DNA from: Tubulanus polymorphus
Taxonomy: Eukaryota; Nemertea; Palaeonemertea; Tubulaniformes; Tubulanidae
Length of the DNA: 64,000 nucleotides
Direction of reading: 5' to 3'
Assembly (NCBI RefSeq): GCF_964204645.1
Contig: NC_134029.1
Location: 9,104,850 to 9,168,849, forward strand
The notes beneath the pieces were generated by a model. The model was not told where the DNA came from, searched no databases, and saw only the letters and a list, made by a program, of their open reading frames with translations. Positions 11,036-22,815 of this stretch are shown here, in pieces. Position 1 is the first letter of the stretch. The number at the start of each line of letters is the position of its first letter. Both the position numbers and the translations under genes were made by a program.

Positions 11036-11480
11036 TCACCAAACATTCACCGTTGAGAAATCATTTGATGAGAAATATGCCGATACCGGGTACGTGAAAA
11101 ACGTCGGGTGCAAGGGGAAACCACGACGACCAGGGCGTTCAACCGAAACGGCTACGACAAGCCACATACTGCAATAAGCCAACAAAAAATACAGTATCGA
11201 ACAACATGTATATTCGATCGCATCGCTGAATCTAATTCCATCTAGTGCGGAAAGTTTAATTAGAACAGCGGAAACTCGGTTGGACGACGAACACATCATA
11301 AAATCGCTTTCGGTCAACGCTATGGCGAGGTCCACGTGCGAAAATATATCGTAAGTTCTAACTGGACATCACCAGCTAACTGGCCACTTCGATTCGGCAA
11401 CAAAGGGTCATACGTAAGACGGCTGCTGGAGTTGCCGTGTTGAGTTATCAACACCAGTACGCATGTGCTGTGAGTCAGGG
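11036..11480 (-). pseudogene. Decayed rhodopsin-family GPCR fragment
   Basis: The minus-strand frame at 11335-11036 reads through a stretch typical of the third membrane helix of a rhodopsin-family receptor, SILYFLLAYCSMWLVVAVSV followed by ER. After ER the frame must shift by one base to continue with a plausible second intracellular loop (LVVVVSP.TRRFSRTR). Upstream, near 11480-11360, fragments of a first loop and second helix appear only across further frame changes. No later helices were found. The pattern indicates an inactivated receptor related in style to the intact minus-strand receptor at 54747-55718. Confidence 0.45.
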
Positions 11481-11500
11481 GCGGATCTAGGGGCCACTGT
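11470..11500. repeat. Possible hAT-type element end
   Basis: CAGGGGCGGATCTAGG near 11476 resembles the terminal inverted repeats of hAT DNA transposons (compare 22229 and 13851). No matching second end was found, so this may be a solo or truncated end. Confidence 0.3.
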
Positions 11501-11809
11501 TGAGTGTAGCACTCCTTAATAAAGGACATAATCCACGACGAACGAGATTGTCTGGGTGTCAATTTGGTGCACTTTTCGAGCAATAAATGAAGTCCTGATA
11601 ACAAAGTACTTTCTAGAAACTTCCCTGCATTTAGATGTAGTTTCCAGGCAATAAAGGTGAAATCCTAAAGAATCGTGCCTCTTTATTCGGCCTTTTCTAG
11701 TAAAGATGGGGCCTTTTCTACTTTTAGGATTGTTTAAGACGATAAATGCAAAATTTAAAAGGGCACGAAATTTCTGCGACGGAAGCTCAATGCATAAGTA
11801 ATTTATCAA

Positions 11810-12700
11810 TCTTTAAAAATTTCATAATTCTTTATTGATTATTTTGCTTTGGATAAAAATGTCACCCAATGATAATCATTATTAGTAATTAGTAACTAGT
11901 AATTAGTCTTATGTTAAGCGCTATGATAATCTTATTGTATCGAGCTATACGGTATAAACAAATAAGTTATTATATGTTCATCAGTATTATGATGACAACC
12001 AAATTTTTACTACCGTATAATTTATCAACCTTCATTTGGTTGATAAGACAGTGGAGAGATATACAAAAATATTATGATGAAAATATTGTAATAAGAATAA
12101 AACAATAGAATAAACAATTACAACAGTTCATTTGTAGTGCTCATTGCGTGAAATTTTGAGTTACTCCACCCAAAGCTAAATACTGATAATTAAAAACTTA
12201 CTCCATTAACCAAACTTTTTCACCTAATGAGGCTCCTTTAGCCGTGCAAGCTCGTACGTCAAATAAACTCGTTAATCTATGAATTCCTATCCGTCTCGTT
12301 GCATTTATTCCAGTAATCAAAACACTGATGCATTTTACACTCGATATTGTTTTTCCTACGTAATTTCACATTTATGGCCGTGACTCCAAATGTGTGCTGT
12401 ATTATTTACCTGTGCAACCGCACTTGCCAAAGATCGCCACTGTGCGGGTGAGTTCGAATAATAAGTCCCTAAATGACACACTGACAACGAAATAGTATTT
12501 GAACTATGGATATGAACAATATATATTTTCAGTGAAGCATGCACAAATGTAACAATACTTTGCAGAATTTAGAAATTAAATGAAATTAGAAACCCAAAAA
12601 AATCAATTAAGATCAATATCGAACTTAAAGCGAAGTCTAAATTGAAGTCTGATTAACAGTTCAAAGTTAAATACATACGGTACGCACACAATTGTCGAAT
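11810..12700. other. AT-rich stretch with unconfirmed minus-strand coding blocks
   Basis: On the minus strand, 12503-12410 and 12355-12202 are open in compatible phase and bounded by splice-like sites. The second ends at a clean GTAAGT donor. The gap between them is only 54 bp, far shorter than other introns in the window, and the product matches nothing known. I do not call a gene. Confidence 0.2.
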
Positions 12701-12705
12701 AAAAA

Positions 12706-12831
12706 TTAACGGTCCTCGTGAACGATACGATTGAATAATTCGTTGTCTCCAACGCGCGATAAAAAGTTATTAACTGCGGCAGAGTTTCCAGGCTCCACGC
12801 TCGCGAACAAACAGTCGGTTAACGCTCTAAA
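12706..12831 (-). CDS. Possible terminal coding exon, unknown gene
   Basis: A GATTTCAG acceptor on the minus strand is followed by 42 codons ending in TAA at 12706-12708. The peptide has normal-looking composition, including FRALTDCLFASVEPGNSAAV and NNFLSRVGDNELFNRI, with a weak amphipathic-helix pattern. No upstream exon was identified between here and 15 kb, so the gene is incomplete or dead. The function is not recognised. Confidence 0.3.
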   Translation of the reverse strand, partial: FRALTDCLFASVEPGNSAAVNNFLSRVGDNELFNRIVHEDR

Positions 12832-12870
12832 CTGAAATCAAAGTTGATTCCGCGTCAAGTCTCAGCGATG

Positions 12871-12951
12871 TTGAATCTCAGTGAAGTTTTGCATTCAGTT
12901 GAATCTCGAAGTGAAGTTTTGCATTCAGATGAATCTCGAAGTGAAATTGCT
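12871..12951. repeat. 30-bp tandem duplication
   Basis: The unit GTGAAGTTTTGCATTCAGTT plus GAATCTCGAA occurs at 12881-12910 and again at 12911-12940 with one change, with partial units on both sides. It lies in a + strand open frame (12844-13080, no in-frame ATG near its start apart from codon 9) that I regard as a by-product of the repeat. Confidence 0.6.
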
Positions 12952-13084
12952 CCTTCAAGCGAAATTAACGATTCATCAATTCTCGGACTGATAACCGCAG
13001 TACTTATAAAATCTTCACCTTTGCGTGACTACACAACGCACAAATATTTGTTAACTCTCATGTTGGTTAACAGTACGTAAAAAA

Positions 13085-15020
13085 AGTTATTCTTAACTTG
13101 TAGTTGCCATAACTATGAATTAAAATAAAGTTACATACAGCTGCGCAAACCAGTTCTTGTCAGCTAACTCGATCCAATCATAGATAATAAATATCTTCCA
13201 GTACTCCTTTAATTGATGTAGAGTTCTAGTTGAACATCTCAACAAAATAGTTTCAGTAATTTTAACTCTAATGATATAATAATTCCTACTTTCTGCAAGT
13301 AATTTTCGTTAAGATTTCGGGAAGCCTCTGGTTGAGGACCTTCCTCTCTGAAATCTTGCTAACAACTCCCAACTCCTGCCACACCCAGTACCTCCCTGGA
13401 GTTTAATCTCAGATCGCCAAATAAAAGTTCCTCTTTTCCAAAAAGTACTGATGCTACAGAAAACTTTACAAATGCAAAGACTGCAGACTTATATTAAAAA
13501 TATTCTGCAACACTGGAATATTGCACCAATATTCAAAATAGAAAGAAATTTAATATTTTGATAGAACAATTTTTGCAAACAACTTGATGTTACCCGTGTA
13601 GTAGAATTGATCTTCCAACTAAAGGTCAATGCGTGACTGGTGATACATATATGGCGCGTAGCGTGGTTTGCGCTAGGAAACATTACTATTACTAAATAAT
13701 ACGTATAAAAATGATGTAAATATACGTATAAAATTGCTAATCTAAAAATAAAGACACAAAGGACACGACTACAGGATGCTCAATAAACCCCCAAAATGAT
13801 TCTACTTTTGATTCAATACACGTTCACTTAGGTTGGCTACACCCGGAATAGTGGCGGATCCAGACGGGGGCGCCCCCGCCCCAATGTTTGCCGGCGAGTA
13901 AAGAATTTTTTATGGCCACATATTCGCTGGATATAGCCGCGAATCGTATATGCTTACGGAGGATTTGACTGAATGAACCTTCCGCGCTCGCTCTGGCGTC
14001 CTGTTGTTGCTTATTCATTAACCTGCTGATGCTCAGTTACAAACTTAAGTTTTTGCTATTATTATTGTTTTCTCTGATTTAGTTTTTGCTATTTTTATTC
14101 TATTGCTATTATTAATAATGCTATTATTAACTCGAAAGCGTTAGAATAATAAGAATTAAGATGTTTTCAATTGTGAGATCGTTTGTTATGAATCTGCTGT
14201 TCAATGTGATAGGTTTTCAAAATATTTTGGCTCCAAGAAGCAATTTCTCATTTTTCCGAATAAACAAAATCAGTGGTTATGTATATGCTATAAAGGGGAA
14301 CATTCCTTTTTTCATAACCAGTTTGCGTAAAATCTACGTATTCGTTGTTTGGTAATAAGACTTGGCATGTACACAGAAGAATGGAGTCTCTTGTGGTTTA
14401 TTTTGGTATCCATGGTCTATTCTTACCCGGCAGATTTCCGAAGTGCTGGGTGAAAGATATGTATTGGTTGGCATAGCTAGATAGAGGGACGTGTCGGGAA
14501 AGGGTTAGCCATTCTTCAGGATTCTGGGGGAAACTTTTCTCCTTGAGAATATGTAACTCTTGCTTGAATTTTTTTTGGGAGGATCAATCGGGAATTCTTT
14601 AGGCTGTCATTTGAGAAACCCATCAAAATTTAGGAGGGGTATTCTGGCTCCCTTTGGAATCTACCTTAACCCAGCCTTCCCTTTTTCAGCTAATAGCTCG
14701 AATGAAAACTCCATAAATTTCCAACCTGAGATGGGAATTCTGCTAATGCATATATTATTCACCTTGAAATAACTGCGTAAATACTTTCATGGCCGATTGG
14801 GATGGATTGAGTATGAGCTGACTTCGATTCCTAAACATCGTACAAAATGAAATATGATACTGCTTGGTAATTGCACGGAAGATCGATGCAAGGCAGATAC
14901 TGGATTTCAGAAATGCCGCAGGGCATAGAGAAAACATCAGAATATCAATGACCGTTTTTGATCATTATAGGACTGGAATTCGTTAGTTGAGTCACGTCGA
15001 TGAAACAATCCTCAGGTGAT
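13085..15020. other. No gene recognised; possible hAT end near 13851
   Basis: GTGGCGGATCCAGACGGGGG at 13851 resembles a hAT transposon terminus, but no partner end was seen. Otherwise this is AT-rich sequence. The 14560-14772 and 14161-14355 open frames show no domain. The promoter of the receptor gene starting at 15028 must lie in the right part; I could not single out a TATA box. Confidence 0.3.
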
Positions 15021-15027
15021 CAGTCGA

Positions 15028-18000
15028 ATGAAATACGTTTTGTCTATGGAATTGATGTTGTTCGGCATGGAACAGCGACTGAGAGCGCTGTTTACAGCGA
15101 CGCTGATCGTCTGTCATTTTTGCGTTGCACGTGCCGATCGCGCAGACTCTATCGAGGAATCGTTTATGACGATCAGTTCGTCTTGTAACAACACCTGGCA
15201 CCCCATCGATTCTCCGTCAGGCTACATCGTTTCACCGAATTATCCGTCGTTTACGCGCGGTGGTGAATGTCGTTGGTTCGTCAACAGTTCTTCGCCGGGA
15301 ACTTTCAACGTTCGGATATTTTACGAAATCGAGCCGTCGATATTCTGTCGCGATAACTACCTCAGCGTTCATGAATCGGGTAACACATACTGCGGTGTTG
15401 GGCAACATGAATTCCGTCGTAACGATTCGATCACGTTCACATATATGAGTTCTATCAATAGTGCGCGAGGTAGTCGGGTTTATATTATGTATCGTTTCGA
15501 ACGAAACCTATTGAAAATAAGTCACGACTGCGCAAGGTCTCAACTGAGAATTGGGCCGTTAGAAACAGTCACCGGGTACAAGTTCGCGATAACTCGTTTG
15601 ATGAAATGTCAGTTGTTTTTGGAATACGCCGGAATGCCGCCGGGATTTGGTATGAACTTGACCTTCGTCGACCTGGACTTTAAAATAGTACCCGGTTCTG
15701 AACGGGCCATATACGTGGAAATCCACGACGGATGGATCCAAATCAGTAATAAAAACCCTTTAGGAATTTTAAAAGAACAGACCGGGCATCCACCATTATC
15801 GTTTTATACAAGATCAAACCGGGCCGTCATAGCCGTGCGACACAATCAAATTAAGTTTCAGTCACTAGTGTTAGTACAATTGTACAAAATATCCGATTGG
15901 AACATCTCAAATCCACTGATTCAAAATTATCATAGCGGCTCGGGAGTGTTGATTCCTGATGAGAGAAGTGTACACATAATAACCAAATCAAGACACCTAC
16001 ACTGCTGGTCTATCACAGTGCAAGTGTTACAGTTCGTCGTCTTCAACTGGACACGTGATCTCAGCACATCCGGTAACGTCATAGGTGTTTATAAACTAGA
16101 AGGGTTGCGTGTTGTAGGAACTGATATTTTACTCGGTAACAACTACCTGGAATCACTTAGCGTAAAATCAGACGGCTTCCTTGTCATATTGTGTATTTTA
16201 ATAAAGACAGACCGTCTAAATTCTGATATTGCTATTCGTTTTAGAAGAAAGTCTTATTCGATGGAAGATCTACATTTGAAAAGACTTTATAAGGTAGGTT
16301 GGACTGGCTATAGAATTCCCACAGCTATGAGCTTAATCACGTGACCGACACTATATTGACAGCCGAATACAAAAATGATACATTTTCATAGGGAAACGAA
16401 TTTTATTTCTCTGATGATGAACATAAGTCAAAACTTCGAAACTGTCAGAATAAATCGTGTAAATCTCTCGTGTACGAATGTAGGACTAATCGCTCATGAT
16501 TCTACCCGTTCAAGTTGAATCTATTCATTGCACAGAAACGAAAAAGGATATACATAAAATCGCAGATCTGAGCAAGGTTTAATAACTAAAGAGTTACATT
16601 TCTTATTGTTCTTATAGATGCAGCAGATGAAATTGTTTTCACTTAACTCGTTATTTCCGACAAAAAAGACGCCCACATTAACCTATCGCGTGAATATAGT
16701 TCAATTTAGATGGAAAGTCGACATCTATGAAGACAATTTGAAATTAACGGTGATGTCAGAGAACTGCGAGCGAGCTGGATTTCATATATTTGATGGCAGT
16801 AATTTCACAGCTAGACGCTACGGTCCGTTTTGCCCGAACATATGGAGAAACGACCGTAACGTTGTCAGTCTGGTAACATCAGGGGGACCGATTATTATAG
16901 TGGGATACGCCTATGACTGGAAAGGTTCAATTATCGATAAAGCTAATACTCCGAGTTTGGTTTTCCGTCCGACTGACTGCGACGGATATATGTTGAAGGA
17001 GGGAGAACGCCAGGTCAATACGTCGTTAAATTGCCTTGTGATTACACATGAAAACCGACGCCTTCCATTTTCAAACATATTCGTGTTATCAGAACATGAA
17101 TATCAAATTGACCGGTGTTTCGAAGACGGTCTGTCGACATCGTGCGGATTCTACGTTAGTCTGAGCGTCAGTCGAATGCCCGATATTAGTCGCGTGATGA
17201 ACAATGTGAAAATACGTCGTGATTACTTTTTTTGGCAGATTCCGCTAATAGTCAAAATACGACGTCAATGTTACGGACTTAAGCCAGCAGAGACCGACAG
17301 CATCATGCAGTTACCTTACAGAGATAACTGTGGAATTTTACAGTCGCCGAACTATCCAGGATCGGGAGGAACATCTCCTTTATATCGATACAGATTTTCT
17401 CCGCTTTCCAGTTCGAATAGAATTCAATATTATAGAATTGCCGTAAAAGACATCGAAGCGCGGACTCCGTGTAAAAAGACGAAACGGCAGGACCGAGATC
17501 CAATTATCTTCAAACAAATCGTAATCTATGACACTCGAAATGGAAACATTCTCGCACGGAAAGAAGCCCAACACGAATACGTAATTTGTGAAAATAGGGC
17601 GCGACCTGGGACTGTATTTCACAGTCTAATGGTCGGCGCGCCTTGGTTTGAAGCCGAGAATAAAATACCTAAATTTCAGATTCAATACACTCTTGAAGAA
17701 GAGATGCTGTTGTTGCCAATCGCAAGTGATGAAGTTTGCAAATCGGGGTTTCTCGATGCGGGAACTTCGTGTATAAGATACATCAGGGACGAACGTCTGA
17801 ATTGGGAGAGTGCCGATGAATACTGCAGACACAACTATGGAGGGTATCTACTCAGCATAAACTCAGAACGGGAAATGATGTCTATTAAAAACGCATTCGC
17901 CAAGTCGAATACCCACCTGAAGGCATATTCGCATAAAGCAACCGTGGTAATGATTGGATTAAAATTGCAGGTAAGATAAACCAAACAAGTATTTAGAATT

Positions 18001-21000
18001 TAAACGCGAAGGTGTCCTGTAGAATCATGTGCGTGTACAACACACCCAATTCTAACCACAGCCCGCCAACTGATTCAGCTCTTCCGAGACTGTATCGATA
18101 GTGATAGTGGTAGAGTGATCGACTGGAGGCAAAGGTTTTTTAGGTCGAATCCCAATTTTCTTCCTGTGAGAGGAGGTATTTTATGTTAGAGGAAAACTCA
18201 TATCATATTTCAATATCAAATTGCATTGCCTGTGTAAAATAGGACACAACTGGATAACCTGGGATGGCCCGGTGCTATATTCAATTAAACTGCCGTAGTA
18301 GGTGCAATAGGGTTCATGAATTCATCAATTTTCTAAGCTCTGCTAATGCCAATGTTGTCAATACAACAATTTAAAAATTTAAGACATGGTATTCCGTTTA
18401 ATCCAATTTTTGTATGCAAGCGCTGAAAGTTTATAACAAAACACCTCAAAATCAGGTTTTTCTCTGTATTAACGTAATATCGTTATGAATATTCTAGCCT
18501 AAAACTGGGTATTACACGTGGACCGATGGAAAACCACTGAGCTACACAGAATGGTATACACCAACATCGCGAAACGAAACTATACCTGACGTCATTCAAG
18601 GATTGATATCTGCACAAAGGAAACAACCGATCAACGACGTCAATATGTTGTGTACGGCGATGATTTTGAATAACCCACGAGGATCGGCAAACTGGGTTCG
18701 ATTCCCATGTCTCATCGAGGAAGTTCACACGACATTCGTTTGTGAAACGGATAGACTCGACAATAGAACGTACAGAGACAATTCAACTAATAATCCATCA
18801 GATGAAAATAATTCTACAAACTATGAAACAGTCTTCGAACAAAATATTCTGAATTTCGATGTTATGACCAATGTGACGTGTATAGACGGCTGGTTAAGCG
18901 TCACTGGACAATGTTTTCAAGTATTAACAGACTGGAAAAATGACAGGAGCGTCGGAAATCATACTGCCAGGGAAATGTGTGGCAACATCGGTGGTGCAAT
19001 AGCAAGGATTTCGAAAGGTTGGGCTCGTGGTATAAAAAACATCGTTCAAACATTTCATTATGAACATCAGTATGGTGCTATATTAACCGGCGATGAAAAC
19101 TACGGCCTACAGATTGTCAGACCTCGTGTCACTAGAAATGAAATTACTTACGTTCAAACGGTTGAATGGATGATAACAGAGTTTGACGAAGTAAAAGATA
19201 CGCCTCATTCTGTGCTGTGTTCCTACGATGTAACTGGCGAAGAGTTAGCTTCTGTGAGCGGTTGTAAATCGTGGCAATTCGAATGTAACGATCAAAGGTG
19301 TATCAGCGACCATCGCGTATGCGATACCAGAAATGACTGTCAACACGGTGAAGATGAACTCAATTGTGAGGATATAAATTCACACAGTCAGTTCCAATGC
19401 AACAATGGTCAGTTGATATCCATAAGTGGTTTCTGCGATTTCGTACGGGATTGTGTTGATGGTTCTGATGAAAATTCCTGCATTCATCCCCTTTGTTTCG
19501 CCAGTCAATTTCGTTGTAAAAGTGGCCAATGCGTCGCAAGCTCGAACCGATGTGACGGAGTCGCCAATTGTGGAGATGGATCCGATGAAATTGGATGCAC
19601 TGCTCAGCTGTGTCATGGGTTCATGTGTAATAGTGGAGACTGTATCAGTTCTCATTTTGTTCAGGATGGCGTCGTGGATTGCACTGGAAGCCTTGAAGAA
19701 GACGAATTATTAACAGATACTGCAAGTATAGTGAATCTGCCGATCGAGTGCAATAACGAGAATCACTGTACGACTAATTTCACAAATCTCTGTACGGGAC
19801 CCGATGAACAGAGATGTTCTTTTTACTCTCCACATTGTTATCCAAGACGCCAGCGATGTATTCTAGAAAGGATGACGCTCGGTTATCCGGTATGTAGAAA
19901 CCTCGAACATCTTTTAGACTGTAACGACTTCGAATGTCCGGCTAATACAGTAAAATGTCCCGCATCTTACTGTATACCGACCAGACAGGTGTGCGATGGT
20001 CAATCGGATTGTCCGAATTCAGAAGATGAAAGAAACTGCAAAAACAGATCGTGTCCTGGAATGTTGAAATGTGGCCATGAAAATAGTTGTATTCCACAAT
20101 CGGACGTATGTGATGGTGTTGTTAATTGTAAACATACAACTGACGACGAGTCTTATTGCAACATTACTTGCCCTAGCCGCTGTAAATGTCAAGGCCATTA
20201 CATCAATTGCGATGGTGGTAGTTTAAAAGATATCAACCACCTTTTCTCGGCATCGACGCGAGTTTTGATTTTGTCACTTAACCAAATTCCTGTAAACGCG
20301 TTGACATTTTCTTCCTTCGTTTACCTTCGCGTTCTCGATATTTCGCGCAATAAATTGTCGTACATTTTGCCGAGATCGTTTTCGAACCTGCATAATCTAC
20401 GCACATTAGATCTAACATATAACCGCATAACATCATTATCTGCGAATACGTTTGTCGGGTTATACAGTCTTATAGAATTATTCATAACCGATAATCCGTT
20501 GAGTCATGTTGAGGAGGGTACCTTCGACGATTTGAGGTCGCTTAATTTTCTCGATTTGCATGGCCTTTCTTTACTCGTACTCGACAAAAATGTGTTTAGA
20601 GGTTTATCTGCATTGCATTCGTTGAATATCAGCAGTAACAGAATCAATTATATCGATCGATATGCTTTTTTCGGATTGACCAAACTTGGAACGATGGATC
20701 TTCGCAGAAATGCGCATTTCATTTTTGTAGAAAGAACAGTTTTTGAAAACCTAACATCATTAAATTTTTTAGCTTCTGATGCGTATAAATTTTGTTGCAT
20801 GGCCCCGACAATTGACCACTGCCTTCCCGAAGCTGATCAGTTTTCCTCATGTTCTGACCTGATGGGTAACACAGTTCTCAGAGCAATCATCTGGGTCATT
20901 GGCGCATTTAGCTTTTTTGCGAACAGTATTGTCATTTTATTTCGACTTCGATCAATTCTATTTTCATCTTCCAAAATGTCAAACAAATCTTCTGACATTC

Positions 21001-21761
21001 TTATAATTAATATTGCCACTGGTGATTTCCTGATGTCTGTTTATTTGTTTTTGATAGCCGGAGTAGACTATCATTTCAAAGGTACGTATTTTCTGAATTC
21101 TGAAACTTGGATGGGCAGTTCTTTGTGTAGTTTAGCGGGAGTCATGGTTACTGTGTCTTGTGAAGGCTCGTTGATATTTCTATCCATTCTAACGCGTCAC
21201 AGATACTCAAAAATTGTCGATCCATTTTCTGGAAACCCGATTCTATTTCCGAGATACGTGATCATCATTTGTTGTGTATGTTGGCTTATCTTGGGTAGCA
21301 TTTCTATAGTGCCACTGTCCCAACTATCCTATTTCGGAGACAACTTCTACGGTACTACTGGAGTTTGTTTACCTATGCATTTAATTTTCATCGATGTCAA
21401 TGCCTGGCAATATTCATTCGTCATATTCACGGTTTGCAACTCGGCCATACTTGCTACAATAATGGTGACTTATGCGCAAATGTACAGATTCGTATCTGGA
21501 AGCAGGTCCTGTTCGGGCAGAGTTAATCCGACAGAACTGATTTTGGCGCGAAGGAGTTTGGTAATAATTTTTTGTAATTTATTGTGTTGGTTACCGCTGA
21601 TTATCGTTCAAGTTTGTGTTGTATTTCTGGTAGAAATACCGAATCAGGTGGCGGCTTGGCTGGCGGTTCTTTTCTTACCGATCAACTCGTCCCTCAATCC
21701 CCTTCTTTACACTATACTCAATATTGATATGAAATCCATACGTGAGCGGAATAAACGTTGA
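15028..21761 (+). CDS. GRL101-like receptor with CUB, C-type lectin, LDLa, LRR and 7TM parts (about 1960 aa)
   Basis: Three exons, 15028-16293, 16618-17970 and 18498-21761, all phase 0 with GTAGGT and GTAAGA donors and TATAG and TCTAG acceptors. The ATG at 15028 precedes a hydrophobic leader (LFTATLIVCHFCVARA); later in-frame ATGs (15046, 15067) are alternatives. CUB 1 spans about residues 53-155, with the SPNYP motif. Degenerate CUB-like segments follow, and another clear CUB (GILQSPNYPG) starts near residue 661. C-type lectin 1 is about residues 796-957 (WTDGKPLSYTEW) and C-type lectin 2 about 1001-1116. Six or so LDLa modules (DGSDE type) occupy 1128-1428, followed by an LRR N-cap and about six LRRs. 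A 7TM domain from about 1664 contains HRY in place of DRY and SLNPLLYTIL in helix 7; the tail is short. This is a membrane receptor of the LGR/GRL101 kind. The ligand and G protein are unknown. Confidence 0.85.
16294..16617 (+). other. Receptor intron 1
   Basis: GT-AG intron of 324 bp in phase 0. No feature was recognised inside it. Confidence 0.75.
17971..18497 (+). other. Receptor intron 2, containing a SINE-like repeat
   Basis: This intron splits the first C-type lectin domain. Near 18100-18155 it contains TAGTGGTAGAGTGATCGAC (A-box-like) and AGGTCGAATCCCA (B-box-like). This suggests a tRNA-derived SINE. Confidence 0.6.
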
Positions 21762-22228
21762 AGATGCCATTAGATTCCCGGATAGAATATCCCATCAGAA
21801 GTCCATCCTTAGAATATCAACTTTGTTTTGTTTTAACGTATCAATGTTCAAAAGTCCCATACAATAACAATGTACACTTTTCAGCACCGTTAGGTTCGTT
21901 CTAGATCTTATTACAGCACAATCAAAATAATGAAAACGATCAACGTCCGACGTGTAACGATAATAGAATCCCAGGATGAAAACAAAGAAAAGAAATTTTG
22001 AAATGCTCACTTGATCTAACGGTTTATTTCAAAGTTTCAACTGTATCCTACAAGTCATCTCCAGGAATAGGGGAAACGTTGAATGAGATGTACAGAAATA
22101 AAAGGTGCATAACCTCTCATAACCAACCTATTTCGGAATTTCTTTACTATTTGTTTTAACTCTGATGTGTTGTTTGATCCTTTGTTTCTCCCGTTGCTTT
22201 CGTTATACTTTTACTTATCGTCACTCAC
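21762..22228 (+). other. 3' region of the receptor gene
   Basis: No further exon was recognised. AATAAA occurs at 21751, overlapping the end of the coding sequence, and at 22097-22102. The latter is a plausible polyadenylation signal 336 bases after the stop. Confidence 0.4.
22097..22102 (+). terminator. Candidate polyadenylation signal
   Basis: AATAAA about 336 bases past the receptor stop codon. Position fits a short 3' untranslated region; unconfirmed. Confidence 0.35.
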
Positions 22229-22473
22229 CAGGGGCGGATCATGAGTAGGCCTATCCACCTGTAGCGAGCCGAAGGTGCGAAGCCAAAATCGTCCTCCCTG
22301 TATGCAGTTTCCAAAATAATGTTAAAGCTTCTTTCAAACAATGAATTAGGAAAATGCCTTTCGACATCCTTAAGTGGAACCGAATGTTTGACGACAAAAA
22401 ATTACGGGGGGCAAACCGAAAATCTAGAGGGTGGCACGTGCCCCAGGTGTTACCCCATGGATCCGCGCCAGTG
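22229..22473. mobile_element. hAT-like MITE, 245 bp
   Basis: It begins CAGGGGCGGATCATGAG and ends CCATGGATCCGCGCCAGTG, an imperfect inverse of the start, giving terminal inverted repeats of about 15 bp typical of hAT elements. The flanking bases (TCACTCAC before, AACTCCTT after) only partly match as an 8-bp target duplication. There is no coding capacity. Confidence 0.55.
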
Positions 22474-22688
22474 AACTCCTTGTTTGCGACGTTTTGAAGG
22501 TAAGTCAGAATAAAATCCACTATAAAAACGTGTGACGTTTTTGTTAATGTACTTTTTTAAAATCAAAGTACTAAAATACGTAAAAGCTTTCTAAAAACGT
22601 TTCCATTTAGAACGTTGCTGATTTTCGATTCGAAAGAAAAGGATATTATCGACCCGTTTAAGAAGTCCTGATTTTAGCCTCTGTGAGT

Positions 22689-22723
22689 CCTTGGAGTAAT
22701 CATTTGAAATGATTACTCCAAGG
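22689..22723. repeat. Perfect 35-bp palindrome
   Basis: Arms CCTTGGAGTAATCATTT and AAATGATTACTCCAAGG are exact inverses of 17 bp around a single G. The flanks repeat GTGAGTC on both sides. No protein or promoter context explains it. Confidence 0.8.
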
Positions 22724-22815
22724 TGAGTCATTGATGGGTTTAGGAAGTGTCGGTCTGATATTCTCATTAAGATTTACTAATAAATATTTAAACGAAAGAA
22801 TTGGCATCGATAAAT

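Noticed and set aside
11911-12108. Plus-strand 65-codon hydrophobic frame
   Set aside because: AT-rich sequence giving Ile/Tyr/Met-rich translation, with no similarity to any family and no splice or start support.
12202-12503. Two minus-strand blocks that splice in phase (12503-12410 and 12355-12202)
   Set aside because: The intron would be only 54 bp, the polypyrimidine tract is poor, and the product matches nothing. Kept only as a note in the region entry.
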